This document shows positions 53,207 through 63,830 of a stretch of DNA of 64,000 nucleotides, piece after piece; position 1 is the stretch's first letter; the number at the start of each line of letters is the position of its first letter. The notes beneath the pieces were generated by a model that was given only the letters and a program-made list of their open reading frames with translations, searched no databases and was not told the DNA's origin. Position numbers and translations under genes: made by a program. The stretch comes from a bacterium. GTDB taxonomy: Bacteria > Cyanobacteriota > Vampirovibrionia > Obscuribacterales > Obscuribacteraceae. The stretch is taken from contig JAGOSY010000007.1 in assembly GCA_018062085.1 (NCBI GenBank), forward strand, positions 1 to 64,000, given 5' to 3'.

Positions 53207-56200
53207 ATGTGCAGTAAGGAATTTGCTAACGAATTGCATCTGCCAGATTTTGCGCTCAATGCCTTCATTGATTTTAGCGAACCAACCTTGCTATGCCGGG
53301 GCAGTCGTTATGCGGTTTATCGCGCCTATTCCATCAAGAATGCTGCCTTTGTTACCCTTAAGCTGCCGCTGACTGGAAAAGCAAGAGACAGTGATATTGA
53401 GCGCTTGCGTCAGGTGCACAAGTTGCTTTTGGGGCGTAAGCTTGACGGCGTCATGAATGTTCTAGATCTTCAGAGCGTAGGAGGATTTACGGCTCTAGTA
53501 ATGGAGGATGCTGGCTCTCAGACTTTGTCCGAGATTCTTACCGAAGCCGCAGGGCCAATTGCTCTCAAGTCTTTTATTATTGCCGCTGTTAGACTGGTGA
53601 GGGCAGTGCAGCTAATTCACGAACAGGGCATCGTGCATTGTGAGCTTTGTCCTGCCAATATCGTTACCAACGCTAGCTTTGCCGGCTTGACGCTAGTTGA
53701 TTTCGGCAAGGCTAGTGAACTCAATTTGATAGAACAGTCGAAGGTTGAGTTGATTCGACCGGCTCGCTTGCGTGGTGCGCTGCGCTATATGTCGCCAGAG
53801 CAAACTGGCCGAATGAACTGTGCTGTTGATTCTCGAAGTGATCTTTATTCACTCGGTATAATTTTCTATGAGATGTTGACTGGTAGTCCACCTTTTCAAT
53901 CTGATGATGCCCTTGAGTTAGTTCATGCGCATCTTTCTCAGTTACCAGAACCTCCACACGCTCTCAATTTGAATGTGCCGACGATTCTTTCTGATTTAGT
54001 GATGAAGCTGTTAGCCAAAGGTCCTGATGATCGCTACCAGACCGCTGCTGGTTTGCTGTACGATTTGGCTTATATCGAAAAATTACTAGATACCAGTCAG
54101 TGTATCGGTTTAAGTGATTTTGATTTAGGTTCTATGGATAAGCCGAAAACTTTGTCCATGCCTGAAAAACTATATGGTCGCGAGAATGAGCTGCTCATTT
54201 TGAAACAGGCTTTTGATCATATGCTCAAGTCAAATCGCACTGAATTGCTTCTTGTTAGTGGCTATTCAGGAGTCGGTAAGACAGCTTTGGTACGTAGTTT
54301 GTATGAGCCGCTTGCTCGCCAATGGGGGTTTGCTCTCTGTGGTAAATCTGATCAGCTCAAGCGTGATATTCCGTTTGCTACCATTACCCTGGCCTTTCAA
54401 GAATTGGTGCAGTACATTCTCACTGAGAGTGAAGAGCAGATTGCTTATTGGACACAAAAGTTACAAGAAGAACTTGGTTCTGGTCTTGGTTTAATAGTCC
54501 GTTTGATTCCTCAACTAGAGCTTCTAATGGGGAAACAGCATTCTGTTGTTGAGCTCGGTAGCGATGAATCTAAACGATTCAAAGCTATTTTTATGCAGTT
54601 TATAAAAGTCTTTGCCAGACCGGAACATCCACTTGTACTTTTTCTTGACGATTTGCAGTGGGCTGATGCTGACACATTGCAGTTGATCAAAAGCTTGGTG
54701 CTCGATGGAGAAGATCTTAGCTTGCTTTTGATTGGCTCATATCGTGACAATGAAGTGGGTGTAGATCACCTTCTTACTCAAATGTTGGCCGATGTATTCA
54801 CCAGTAATGAAGAAATTAAACTCAACAGTATTGCTTTAGAGCCGCTTTCTGTTGAATCGCTCAATCAGTTAGTGTCAGACACTCTGCGCGTTAGTGGCGA
54901 AAGTGCCAGTGAGTTGACTAGCTTGATTTATAAAAAAACACAAGGCAATCCTTTTTTCGCCATTCAGTTTTTGCAGATTTTGCATCAAGAAAATCTCATT
55001 CGCTTTAGCTCTGTCACTGGAGCCTGGACTTGGGATCTGAACGTCCTAGAAGCCTTGCAGTATGCCGACAATGTTGTTGATCTGCTTATTGGTCGATTGC
55101 GCAAACTGCCATCTCTGGCCTCCGAACTAATGAAAGTAGCTTCTTGTCTGGGGAATTACGGAGATTTAGATACCCTGGCTAGTGTCTTTGGTCGCGAGTC
55201 GGCCGATTTGGAAGGAGCTTTGCTCGAAGTGACAAAGGCTGGTCTTTTGCTTATGCAGAAAGACTCTTACCGTTTCTTGCACGATCGAGTACAGCAAGCC
55301 TCTTACGCTCTGATTGACGAAGAGCAAAAAGCAGTAGAACATCTACGTATTGCTCGTCTCATTTTTTCCAAACTTTCGCATGAAGAGCTAGATCAATCTA
55401 TTTTTGAGTTAGTAAATCAATATAATCTTGCTAGCTTTTTGGTCGGTGCTTCAGCCGAGAAGTTACGCTTAGCTCAATTGAATCTTATGGCAGGGCGCAA
55501 GGCCCAGAAAAATACAGCTTATTCGTCGGCCCTGCAGTATTTTGAATCTGGTTTAGCCTGTCTTACTACATTAGAGCAATCAACTACAATAGATGAGCCT
55601 GATCACGATGAAAATCATTTATTGCTATATAGCTTACGCTATGCCCAAGCTCAATGCTATTGGTTAATGGCCGAGTTCGCTCTGGCTCAAGAGAAATTTT
55701 TTCAGCTATTGCCCTTTGCCGAAAGTGCTATTGAGAGAGCAAATGTTTACCGGATGTTGGCTGAGATTTGCATTTGTAGTTCAGCCTACGGCCAGGCTGT
55801 GACGCATTGCTTGGAGGGTTTGAGCTTACTTGGGGTTGAGATTGCACCTAATCCTGCTCGGAGCCAAGTCGATCAAGAATATCAAGCGGTATGGGATGCC
55901 ATTGGTGCAAGGTCAATAGAAGAATTAATTGACTTGCCTTTGATGACCGATCCTATTGGTTTAACAATAGTAGATCTCTTTCAGACCCTTAACAGCGCCA
56001 CTATGATTGTTGATCGCAATTTGTTCTTCCTTGGCGGCTGTCGTATAGTGGCTAGCTGTCTAAACTTTGGCAATTGTGATAGCTCATGCTTAGGCTACGC
56101 ACAATTTGGCTCTACTTTGCCTCGGCTGTTTGGTCAATATTGCGAAGCCCGCGCCTTTGCCACTCTGAGCTGTGATTTAGCTGAGAAGCGTGGACTTGAC

Positions 56201-59200
56201 GGATACCTGCCTCGGTTGCAGTTTCTCACTGCAATAATTTCGTTCTGGACCGATGGTTTAGTTTCAGCTAGGCAGTGTTTCGAAGTTGCTGCCGAGACCG
56301 CAGTTCGCTCTGCAGATATTGCTTTTGCAGGTTTTTGTTACGGTCATATCGTTGTCAATTCTTTCATTCTCGGTAGTCCTTTGCTTCAGCTGTTAGAGAC
56401 GGTCCGCGAGATTAATTGGCTAAATAAAGCGAATAGTGTACTTTGCCATACTGCCGGGATCTTCAGCAGAATTGCTTACCGACTTTCTGAGGAGCCTTTG
56501 GCTAGCGGTTCTGTATTGCTTCCTGACGATCAGTACGAAGCGGAAATTTTTCAAGACAATATTTTGCTGGCGGCCCTCTACCGGGTTGTGATGATTCAGA
56601 TTTATTACCTAGAAGGAGATTTTAGCAGTTCACTGGCGATGGCCAAGAAAGCAGAGCCACTTCTGTGGGCCCACATCACTTTTGCTGGGGAGTGCGAGTA
56701 TTGGTTCTATGTGGCACTAGCGATGGTGGCTAACTATGATCGTGTGGATGTTGCTGAGCAGGCTGATTGTTTAGCTAAGATCGATCTGCATTTATTGCAG
56801 CTTAAACAATGGGCGACAGACTGTTCAATCAATTTCTCTTGCAAATATTATTTGGTGGCTGCCGAGTCTGCTCGTATTAGGGGCTTAGATGCTCAAGCTT
56901 TGCAACTCTACGAGCAAGCTATAGCCGCAGCTCAATCTAGTGGTTTTATTCAGATTGAGGCCTTGGCTTTTGAACTGGCTGGCAAATACTGTTTGGCTAG
57001 GCAGTTGACTAAAGCTGGCTTTGCCTATTTGAAAGAGGCGCGAGGTGCCTACTCTCGTTGGAATGCCAATGCCAAGATCCGGCAAATCGATGACAGTTAT
57101 CCTGAACTTAGGCCGGCGTCGACTCCAGTTTGGTCTCTTGATTTGATGACTGTGTTTAAGGCTGCTCAGGCAATCTCAAAAGAAGTCGAGCTTGACAAGC
57201 TCCTCGATACCTTGCTTCGGGTCATGGTCGAGTCTGCCGCCGCACAGCATGCCATTCTGGTGTTGCACCGAGGCGACGAACTTGTGGTGCACTCAAGGGC
57301 AAGCAGTAGCGGCAGAGTCGAAGGCCTACCATTGCAAGGCTATAAAATGCTTCCTCATTCGCTTATTAATTATGTTCGCCACACCTTAGAAACTGTGGCT
57401 GTGACTGATGCTACCCGTGATAGTCTTTTTGGTCGAGATCCTTATTTCAAAATGGTTAAGACTCGCTCGGCTTTGTGTATTCCCATCGCTAAGCAATCAA
57501 AGTTGCTTGGGCTGATGTATATGGAGAACAACCTCGCCCCCGGTTTATTTACTGCAGATCGCATTGAACTTTTGCAAATGCTTTCTGCCCAAATTGTTAC
57601 CGCCCTCGAGAATGTTCTATTGTTTGAGACCCTGCGCGCCCTCAATCTTGAGCTTGAAGATCGGGTTTTGCAGCGCACGGCAGAATTGGGCCTAGCCAAA
57701 GAAGCAGCCGAAGGAGCCAATCAAGCCAAGAGCGAGTTTTTGGCTAATATGAGCCATGAGATACGAACTCCAATGAATGCTGTGATTGGTATGAGCGATT
57801 TACTCAGGCGCACAAATCTTGAGCCGCTACAAGAAGATATGGTCAATACTATAAATACTTCTGCTGAAAGTTTATTGGTTTTGATCAACGATATTCTTGA
57901 TTTGTCTAAGGTTGAGGCTGGCAAATTAGAACTACTCAGCGCCCCTTTCAATTTGCTTGAATTGGTTGAAGAGAGCACTGAATTGTTTGCTGAGGCAGCC
58001 GCTGAGAAACGAGTTGTGCTGCTCTCTTATGTGGTGGCTGATGCTCCGCTTCTGCTATGTGGAGATGCCATTAGATTGCGTCAGGTACTGGTCAATTTAT
58101 TGAGCAACGCCATCAAATTCACTGGTGGTGGCGAGGTGTTGATCGAGGTCACTGTCGACCCTGCTTATGAATTGCCAGAAGGGGTAGGGGCTACTCGCCT
58201 TGTTCACTTTGTTGTTAGTGATACCGGTATCGGTATGAGTCACGACTCTATTGAGAGTCTGTTCAGGCCGTTTTCTCAGGGTGATGGATCAATTACACGC
58301 AAGTATGGTGGCACTGGTCTAGGCCTTTCAATCTCCAAGAGATTGGTGCAAATGATGGGTGGCAATATTTTTGTAGAGAGCGAACTAGGCAAAGGTAGTT
58401 GTTTCTCTGTGCATATACCAATGTCAGTTGTTGCTGAAAAAGATCGCTCGGTCGAAAGTGCCAGACGTGACCTTCTCAATGGCCTGCGTTTGCTCTTGGT
58501 TAATGCATCTGCCGGATCAGCTCGGGTGCTCGCTGCTTACTGTCGAGACTGGGGTCTTACTTTTAGTTCTGCTTCAAGTTACGTTCAGGCCGCAGACCTG
58601 CTTGAGCAGAATAAAGACAGCTATGATCTGGTTCTACTTGACGGTAATGCTCTGGCTGATGCCATAGCCTTTGCTGATTCTTTTGATAAAGATAGGCTGC
58701 CTCTTGTGTGGATTGGGCAGGGCTATTCAGAGCGATTTGTCGCCTGTATGAGAAAACCAATTAAAGAAAATCGATTAGTTTCTTGTTTGGTCGGTATTCG
58801 CTCTGGAAGTCAGTTTGAGCCGGTTCAACCCTCTCAAGGTCTAGGCCCCGCGCCAATTACTTTCAGTAATCGACAGATATTGGTAGTCGAAGATCATCCT
58901 GTCAATCAAAAATTAGCTCTTCTCCAGCTGCAAGAGCTTGGTTGTTCAGTACTTGTTGCTTCCAACGGCATTGAGGCCATTAAGGCGGTTTGCAGTTCGA
59001 GCTACTCTTTAATATTTATGGATTGTCAGATGCCTGAAATGGATGGCTTTCAGGCTACGAGGGCCATTCGAAAGCTGGAAGAAGTTAGTGGAGAGCGCTC
59101 AATCATTGTGGCTATGACGGCTCAGGCTATGAGTGGTGACCGAGAGCAGTGTCTGGCTGCGGGAATGGATGACTACTTAACTAAGCCAGTTAATATGAAA

Positions 59201-59599
59201 AAACTAGAGACTATATTGCGCCGCTGGCTCAGCCCTGCTGTTTCTAGCCCTGTTCAAGATGCCAATAGCCCTGAATCTATCATGAAAAAGTATCGTCAGA
59301 CTTTTGCTGAATGGGAAAGTTCGATGGATAGAGATACCGCTGAGGAGTTGATGAATGAATTCGTGCAAGGGGTGGCGCAGACTTCAATAGAGCTAGGCGG
59401 AGCCATAGCTGCTCGCCGCTTAGCCGACGTCAAGGCGGTTGCCCATCGCCTCAAGGGGTTGTGCCTACCCTTCTATATTACTGAGGAGCAAAATGCTTGT
59501 GTGGAGCTGGAAAAGGCCATTGCTGTAGCTGACTGGGCAAAGATCGACAGTCAATTTGCGCTTATAGAAAAGAGTTTCGCTTTTTTGTCTAGCTGTTGA
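53207..59599 (+). CDS. Giant hybrid: pseudokinase-AAA-GAF-histidine kinase-receiver-HPt
   Basis: 2130 residues, cytosolic, like cyanobacterial multisensor kinases. Order: Ser/Thr-kinase-like domain (~15-270) with Lys52 and DFG165-167 but HCE at 144-146 in place of the catalytic HRD/HKD; AAA ATPase (~325-620) with Walker A GYSGVGKT at ~352-359 and Walker [10 protein letters not shown]; helical TPR-like region (~700-1300); GAF (~1328-1478); histidine kinase with His1517 ([12 protein letters not shown]) and GGTGLGLSI; a degenerate receiver (~1758-1865); a full receiver with Asp1939; HPt with His2080 (AHRLKG). A complete phosphorelay in one chain. The kinase domain is probably a pseudokinase that acts by binding. 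Confidence 0.93.
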   Translation: MCSKEFANELHLPDFALNAFIDFSEPTLLCRGSRYAVYRAYSIKNAAFVTLKLPLTGKARDSDIERLRQVHKLLLGRKLDGVMNVLDLQSVGGFTALVMEDAGSQTLSEILTEAAGPIALKSFIIAAVRLVRAVQLIHEQGIVHCELCPANIVTNASFAGLTLVDFGKASELNLIEQSKVELIRPARLRGALRYMSPEQTGRMNCAVDSRSDLYSLGIIFYEMLTGSPPFQSDDALELVHAHLSQLPEPPHALNLNVPTILSDLVMKLLAKGPDDRYQTAAGLLYDLAYIEKLLDTSQCIGLSDFDLGSMDKPKTLSMPEKLYGRENELLILKQAFDHMLKSNRTELLLVSGYSGVGKTALVRSLYEPLARQWGFALCGKSDQLKRDIPFATITLAFQELVQYILTESEEQIAYWTQKLQEELGSGLGLIVRLIPQLELLMGKQHSVVELGSDESKRFKAIFMQFIKVFARPEHPLVLFLDDLQWADADTLQLIKSLVLDGEDLSLLLIGSYRDNEVGVDHLLTQMLADVFTSNEEIKLNSIALEPLSVESLNQLVSDTLRVSGESASELTSLIYKKTQGNPFFAIQFLQILHQENLIRFSSVTGAWTWDLNVLEALQYADNVVDLLIGRLRKLPSLASELMKVASCLGNYGDLDTLASVFGRESADLEGALLEVTKAGLLLMQKDSYRFLHDRVQQASYALIDEEQKAVEHLRIARLIFSKLSHEELDQSIFELVNQYNLASFLVGASAEKLRLAQLNLMAGRKAQKNTAYSSALQYFESGLACLTTLEQSTTIDEPDHDENHLLLYSLRYAQAQCYWLMAEFALAQEKFFQLLPFAESAIERANVYRMLAEICICSSAYGQAVTHCLEGLSLLGVEIAPNPARSQVDQEYQAVWDAIGARSIEELIDLPLMTDPIGLTIVDLFQTLNSATMIVDRNLFFLGGCRIVASCLNFGNCDSSCLGYAQFGSTLPRLFGQYCEARAFATLSCDLAEKRGLDGYLPRLQFLTAIISFWTDGLVSARQCFEVAAETAVRSADIAFAGFCYGHIVVNSFILGSPLLQLLETVREINWLNKANSVLCHTAGIFSRIAYRLSEEPLASGSVLLPDDQYEAEIFQDNILLAALYRVVMIQIYYLEGDFSSSLAMAKKAEPLLWAHITFAGECEYWFYVALAMVANYDRVDVAEQADCLAKIDLHLLQLKQWATDCSINFSCKYYLVAAESARIRGLDAQALQLYEQAIAAAQSSGFIQIEALAFELAGKYCLARQLTKAGFAYLKEARGAYSRWNANAKIRQIDDSYPELRPASTPVWSLDLMTVFKAAQAISKEVELDKLLDTLLRVMVESAAAQHAILVLHRGDELVVHSRASSSGRVEGLPLQGYKMLPHSLINYVRHTLETVAVTDATRDSLFGRDPYFKMVKTRSALCIPIAKQSKLLGLMYMENNLAPGLFTADRIELLQMLSAQIVTALENVLLFETLRALNLELEDRVLQRTAELGLAKEAAEGANQAKSEFLANMSHEIRTPMNAVIGMSDLLRRTNLEPLQEDMVNTINTSAESLLVLINDILDLSKVEAGKLELLSAPFNLLELVEESTELFAEAAAEKRVVLLSYVVADAPLLLCGDAIRLRQVLVNLLSNAIKFTGGGEVLIEVTVDPAYELPEGVGATRLVHFVVSDTGIGMSHDSIESLFRPFSQGDGSITRKYGGTGLGLSISKRLVQMMGGNIFVESELGKGSCFSVHIPMSVVAEKDRSVESARRDLLNGLRLLLVNASAGSARVLAAYCRDWGLTFSSASSYVQAADLLEQNKDSYDLVLLDGNALADAIAFADSFDKDRLPLVWIGQGYSERFVACMRKPIKENRLVSCLVGIRSGSQFEPVQPSQGLGPAPITFSNRQILVVEDHPVNQKLALLQLQELGCSVLVASNGIEAIKAVCSSSYSLIFMDCQMPEMDGFQATRAIRKLEEVSGERSIIVAMTAQAMSGDREQCLAAGMDDYLTKPVNMKKLETILRRWLSPAVSSPVQDANSPESIMKKYRQTFAEWESSMDRDTAEELMNEFVQGVAQTSIELGGAIAARRLADVKAVAHRLKGLCLPFYITEEQNACVELEKAIAVADWAKIDSQFALIEKSFAFLSSC

Positions 59600-59964
59600 C
59601 AATGTGTAGCTGGGAACTTTCTAGAAGGTCTCTGGTCACTGAGGGCAACGCAAACAACTATTGGAGAGACCATGAAACAAGCAGTAATTCTGGTGTTGGA
59701 CCATTTGTAGCAGCTGGACCGATTATGGCTGCACTTAGTGGAGCTGTTATCGGTGCTGCTACTGGTGGCGTAACTGGTGGTTTAATTGGTTTAGGCATGC
59801 CAGAGTATGAAGCCAAGCAGTATGAAGGCAAGTTGCGTGATGGCAACATTCTTCTATCAGTGCACACCGAAAATGGTGATCAAGCTAAGCAAGCTGAAGA
59901 AATTTTCAAGGCTGGCGGCGCTAAAGATATTACCCGTTCTGGTGAAGAAGCTGTTCGCAAGTAA
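59596..59964 (+). pseudogene. Remnant of YflT/17M-type stress protein (N-terminal domain lost)
   Basis: The frame of 122 codons contains the conserved C-terminal half of this family (GVGPFVAAGPIMAALSGAVIGAATGG, MPEYEAKQYEGKLRDGNILLSVH, GAKDITRSGEEAV). The family's N-terminal ~80 residues are missing. A good start (GGAGAG 59663-59668, ATG 59672) opens MKQAVILVLD in another frame and stops after 12 codons, at the junction. This fits an internal deletion joining the true start to the C-terminal half out of frame. The longer frame starts inside the kinase stop and has no ribosome site. It may still produce a short Gly-rich membrane-associated protein; not certain. Confidence 0.68.
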
Positions 59965-59979
59965 GCTGAATTCGTGAGA

Positions 59980-60024
59980 ATAACTGAGAAGGCGGCTCAT
60001 AAGGGCTGCCTTCTCAGTTATTTT
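59980..60024 (+). terminator. Rho-independent terminator
   Basis: Perfect 14-bp stem ATAACTGAGAAGGC (59980-59993) / GCCTTCTCAGTTAT (60008-60021), extended by a GGC pairing, followed by TTTTT. It ends the hybrid-kinase/stress-gene transcript. Confidence 0.93.
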
Positions 60025-60094
60025 TAATACAGGTATCTCTTGCTGCTAGAATATTGCATTAGTAAATACTTTGCTTTTGCCTGGCTAATTAAAA

Positions 60095-61048
60095 ATGAAC
60101 AAAAGTTTTTTCACTTCTAGTCTAGTCAGCATTTCGATACTATTAATGGTGCCAAATCCAGTTCTGGCCTGGGATGATTTTGGTCATATGGCTGTGGCCG
60201 GTATTGCTTACAAGCGGCTGAACCCTGATGTGCGCAAACGTGCAGACCAACTTGTTAAGCTCAATCCGAGCTGTTCAACTTGGCTTTCAACATTTCGTTC
60301 TGATTTGACTGAGAGCGAAAAAAATATGATGTTATTTATGCTTGCTGCCACTTGGCCTGACGCCATCAAAGGTGATACCAGCTATAAACCCGACGGATTA
60401 GACAAAGGCTATCGGCCAGACGGTATTACATCGAGCTTGAATATAGGCTATAGCGATAAATTTTTGCATAAGTATTGGCATTTTGTTGATCTGCCGTTTA
60501 GTCCTGACCAGACAAAGCTATTGCCTGTGCCTACTCCAAATGGAGAAACACAAATTGCTGTCTGTCGCGCTACGTTAGCCTCAGATAGTGCTGATCAGCT
60601 TAAGTCTTATGATCTCAATTGGTTGTTGCACCTTGTTGGTGACTTGCATCAGCCACTGCACTGCATTAACCGCATTACAAAGGGTTTGCCTGCTGGCGAT
60701 AGTGGTGGCAATGCCGTAAAAATATATGATACTGATCCACCGACACTATTGCATAGCTATTGGGACGAAGTGCTCGGCACTGAGCGTAACCCTGCTCAGG
60801 TCATGGCGTTCATCTCTACTCTGCCGGCAAGTTCTTCTAAGCAAGCTAAGAACTTGCAGGTAAATAAATGGGTGAAAGAAAGTTTTGCACTGTGCAAGAG
60901 CAAAGTATACGTTGCTCCTGTAGGCATTACCGATAGAGTTGAGAAGTTGACACCGGCCTATAAAAAATCAGCAGTAAAGGTGGCCAAGCGAAGAGTGGCA
61001 CTAGCTGGTGCCCGTCTTGCTCACATTCTCAACTCTGAGTTGAAGTGA
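60095..61048 (+). CDS. S1/P1-type zinc nuclease, exported
   Basis: 317 residues. Signal peptide ~1-25, cleaved before Trp (NPVLAWDDFGH), which is the N-terminal Trp that binds zinc in this family. Other zinc ligands: His in WDDFGHMAV, ATWPDAIKG, HKYWHFVDLPF, LLHLVGDLHQPLHC and HSYWDEVLG. These enzymes cut single-stranded DNA and RNA and remove 3' phosphates; an exported one suggests nutrient scavenging from nucleic acid, by inference. Confidence 0.92.
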   Translation: MNKSFFTSSLVSISILLMVPNPVLAWDDFGHMAVAGIAYKRLNPDVRKRADQLVKLNPSCSTWLSTFRSDLTESEKNMMLFMLAATWPDAIKGDTSYKPDGLDKGYRPDGITSSLNIGYSDKFLHKYWHFVDLPFSPDQTKLLPVPTPNGETQIAVCRATLASDSADQLKSYDLNWLLHLVGDLHQPLHCINRITKGLPAGDSGGNAVKIYDTDPPTLLHSYWDEVLGTERNPAQVMAFISTLPASSSKQAKNLQVNKWVKESFALCKSKVYVAPVGITDRVEKLTPAYKKSAVKVAKRRVALAGARLAHILNSELK

Positions 61049-61191
61049 CTACTAATAAGTAGCTTGCGCTCTGCGAGCACTCAGTGTCTGGTAATAACCT
61101 TAGTTCTGTCAATTGTCTGAAAGGCAGTTGTAATCACGTGTTATGCGGGCATAATGACTTGGGTCCAGGTGATATTTAAGGGAACAGTCAA

Positions 61192-62868
61192 TTGCTTTCG
61201 ACTTCGACTAGCTCTAGATCTAAGCAAAGGCTGAATACTTCTGAAGAAGTAGAACAGTACAACTTGCAGATTCAAGAGTCTATTGACTCTCTTTGCAACC
61301 TTCATGCGCAGTCGACTGCACGCAGTGGCTCTATTTGCTCGGGTATTAGCAGCGACAAAATTGCATCCTTCAATTGGCCCACGGCAATTGTCGCTTCTGT
61401 TGTCTTGCTGCCAGCCTTCCTTACTTTGACTTTTGGTGCTTTTGAGCTCTATGGTGCCAAACATATTGAGATTGCTGCTGTCTTTGCCGCAGTAGTCTGT
61501 GCAGCGCTGATAACTTATGTTGCTCGGGCCCCAAATCTTACTCATAACCTAACTCAGGGTTTCCCTCAGAATTTTCGTGCTCTTTTGCCAAGACTGAATC
61601 ATGAAATTACCAGCTACTCTATTGCCACTCTAATCTGTGTGCCGCTTTGGGTGATTTTGTATTTACTAGCCGCGGCTTTTGTTCCAGTGCATACATCCAT
61701 GGCGGTTGCCTCCTTTCTTGCTACGGCGGCTAACTTATATCTAGGGGGGCCGTTTGGCGAAAAGAAGCGCCGGGTGACCTCGAACATTGCCAGCTCTAAA
61801 CGACAAAGCAAGGCTCGCCGTGCTCCGGCTAAAGCCGCGGGGGGCCAATTTAGAGAGAGCAATGGAGCTAAATTCAAGGCCAGTTATTTGGCAATGAAAC
61901 CTGAAGCAGTTTGCAAATATTATCAGCTCTTCTTTACTAAGTCGGCTATCGCTCAGCTATTTGAACATAGTCTGTCTTTTGCTTATGCCGCTCATGAACG
62001 GGAGTTGGTAATTGATGCCGAGGCACCAGGCTTTGACATTATTCCCAAACATAAAGGGGCAAAGTTCACCAAGTCTTCTATGAGTGTGCGTTATCTTGAG
62101 GCTAGCAAGCAAGACCGCAGTGGCCAGTATCGTCAGTTTCTTGCTTCATGGGCCTTGCGTATGGCTGCAGATGCTCTCTTGAACGATCGGGCCGGTGCTC
62201 TCGATAGTGTAATTTTCAATGCCTTTGCTCAGATTTTAGTTCCTGAGACTGGAAAGGACCAGCGCGGCTGCTTGCTCTCTGTTAGAGTCACTCGCGAAGA
62301 TTTGGCTAGGCTTGATATTTCTCGGGTTGATAAGATGGCTTGCTTGCGCAAGCTGGGGGCTCGTTTGGGCACCGACTCAGCTGCTGTTTCTATTTATTCA
62401 AGCACTCCAATTAGTGCAATACAGCCTTTGCGCACCACTTCAAGCACCAAATACAATATCAAAGAGAATGTTACTGCGGCAGATAGCTCGCTTGATTTAT
62501 TGTCTATTGATCCTGTTGAATTCGAGCATCTCATCGCTAGTCTGCTTGTCCGGATGGGTCTTGAAACTCAGCTGACCAAGGCCTCTCATGATGGCGGCAT
62601 TGACATTGTCGCTTTAGATAAGCGACCGATTCTTGGTGGCAAAATTGTCATTCAGGCTAAACGGTATAAGCGAACGGTGCCTGTCTCTTGTGTGCGTGAT
62701 CTTTATGGTGCCATGCAGCACGAGGGAGCTAGCAAAGCAATTCTTGTTACAACCAGCAAGCTTGGTGCCGACGCCTGGCAGTTTGCCGATGGTAAGCCTT
62801 TGCAATTGATTGAAGGGCAACAGCTCGTTGACCTCCTGCGCTTACAAGGCATTCCCGCCCACCTTTAG
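61192..62868 (+). CDS. Membrane-anchored Mrr-like restriction endonuclease
   Basis: 558 residues from a TTG with AAGGGA 8 bases upstream. Four hydrophobic segments at ~63-88, 93-111, 142-164 and 168-186, then a basic linker and a domain of unknown function. The C-terminal ~115 residues are the Mrr catalytic domain: IDPVEFEHLIASLLVRMGLE, Asp471 in GGIDIV and Gln488-Ala-Lys490 (VIQAKRY), i.e. the D...QxK site. Mrr proteins cut modified DNA; fusion to membrane segments is known in some families and may place cleavage at the membrane. No methyltransferase partner is seen here. Confidence 0.88.
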   Translation: MLSTSTSSRSKQRLNTSEEVEQYNLQIQESIDSLCNLHAQSTARSGSICSGISSDKIASFNWPTAIVASVVLLPAFLTLTFGAFELYGAKHIEIAAVFAAVVCAALITYVARAPNLTHNLTQGFPQNFRALLPRLNHEITSYSIATLICVPLWVILYLLAAAFVPVHTSMAVASFLATAANLYLGGPFGEKKRRVTSNIASSKRQSKARRAPAKAAGGQFRESNGAKFKASYLAMKPEAVCKYYQLFFTKSAIAQLFEHSLSFAYAAHERELVIDAEAPGFDIIPKHKGAKFTKSSMSVRYLEASKQDRSGQYRQFLASWALRMAADALLNDRAGALDSVIFNAFAQILVPETGKDQRGCLLSVRVTREDLARLDISRVDKMACLRKLGARLGTDSAAVSIYSSTPISAIQPLRTTSSTKYNIKENVTAADSSLDLLSIDPVEFEHLIASLLVRMGLETQLTKASHDGGIDIVALDKRPILGGKIVIQAKRYKRTVPVSCVRDLYGAMQHEGASKAILVTTSKLGADAWQFADGKPLQLIEGQQLVDLLRLQGIPAHL

Positions 62869-62877
62869 AGCCTTATT

Positions 62878-63819
62878 TTAGAATTTGTACAGGTCTTTCA
62901 AGGCTTGCCGCAGTTGGCTGACTGAGAGCCACCTAGCTTCTCTTTCTTTTTCAAGGCATTTCATAATGATGTCGTTCAATTCTTGCGAGACCAAGCCATC
63001 ACCTTTGCCGATAGGGAGAGTGACTGGCTTTTCATAGAGGTGCATGGCAAAAGTATGGACAGCGCTTTCACCTTTAAATGGTGGCTCGCCCTTGAGCATT
63101 TCGTAGTACATGCAACCGAGTGAATAGATGTCTGAGCGCTGATCTACTTCTTGGCCTTTGCATTGTTCGGGGCTCATATAAAGCGGGCTGCCAAAGACAA
63201 ACCCGGGCTGGGTTAGCTCAGCTGGTTTCTTGTCGTGACGGGCGCTGCACTTAGCTATGCCAAAATCAAGCAGTTTGACATGCTGCGAATAAGGCCCGGG
63301 ATAAGACTTGTCATCATCGCTTAGCTCGTCAATTACCATGACATTGCTTGGCTTGATATCGCGGTGCACGATGCCCCGTTCGTGGGCAAATTGCAAACCT
63401 TCAATTACTCCAGCGACGAGGCGATAAGCGAGATTTTCTGAAAGCTTATAACGCTGATCGAGAATATCATCGAGACCATAACCGGAGAGGTGTTCGAGCA
63501 CAAGATAGGGCACGGGATCAGCGCCCGGTCGAAACTGCGGGGCGAGACCCTCTGTTTGATTGGAGAGAAGGCCGAACGAATACATATGGACAATATTGGG
63601 ATGATTCAAATGATTGATAATGGCCGCCTCGCGCTTGAAGCGTTCACGGCTCTCGTCGGTGTCTGAATAATCGGAGTGCAGAACTTTGACGGCTACAGGA
63701 AAGCCCGCTGTCTCATGGTGCCCTTTGTAGACTGTGCTAAGTCCGCCCCGTCCAATCACGCTTTCAAGCTTGAAGCGCTTTTCGAGTACAGCGCCCACTA
63801 GCTTGTCGCCGCTTTCCAT
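62878..63819 (-). CDS. Ser/Thr protein kinase
   Basis: 313 residues from the ATG at 63819, which lies 11 bases after the upstream stop and has AAGG nearby; a TTG at 63849 would overlap that gene. A standard Hanks-type kinase: glycine loop IGRGGLSTV, Lys45 (VAVKVL), catalytic loop HRDIKPSN, DFGIAK, and SPLYMSPEQ in the activation segment. It has no membrane segment or extra domain, so it is a soluble kinase, unlike the inactive-looking one at 53.2 kb. Confidence 0.92.
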   Translation of the reverse strand: MESGDKLVGAVLEKRFKLESVIGRGGLSTVYKGHHETAGFPVAVKVLHSDYSDTDESRERFKREAAIINHLNHPNIVHMYSFGLLSNQTEGLAPQFRPGADPVPYLVLEHLSGYGLDDILDQRYKLSENLAYRLVAGVIEGLQFAHERGIVHRDIKPSNVMVIDELSDDDKSYPGPYSQHVKLLDFGIAKCSARHDKKPAELTQPGFVFGSPLYMSPEQCKGQEVDQRSDIYSLGCMYYEMLKGEPPFKGESAVHTFAMHLYEKPVTLPIGKGDGLVSQELNDIIMKCLEKEREARWLSVSQLRQALKDLYKF

Positions 63820-63830
63820 TGTTATAAGCC

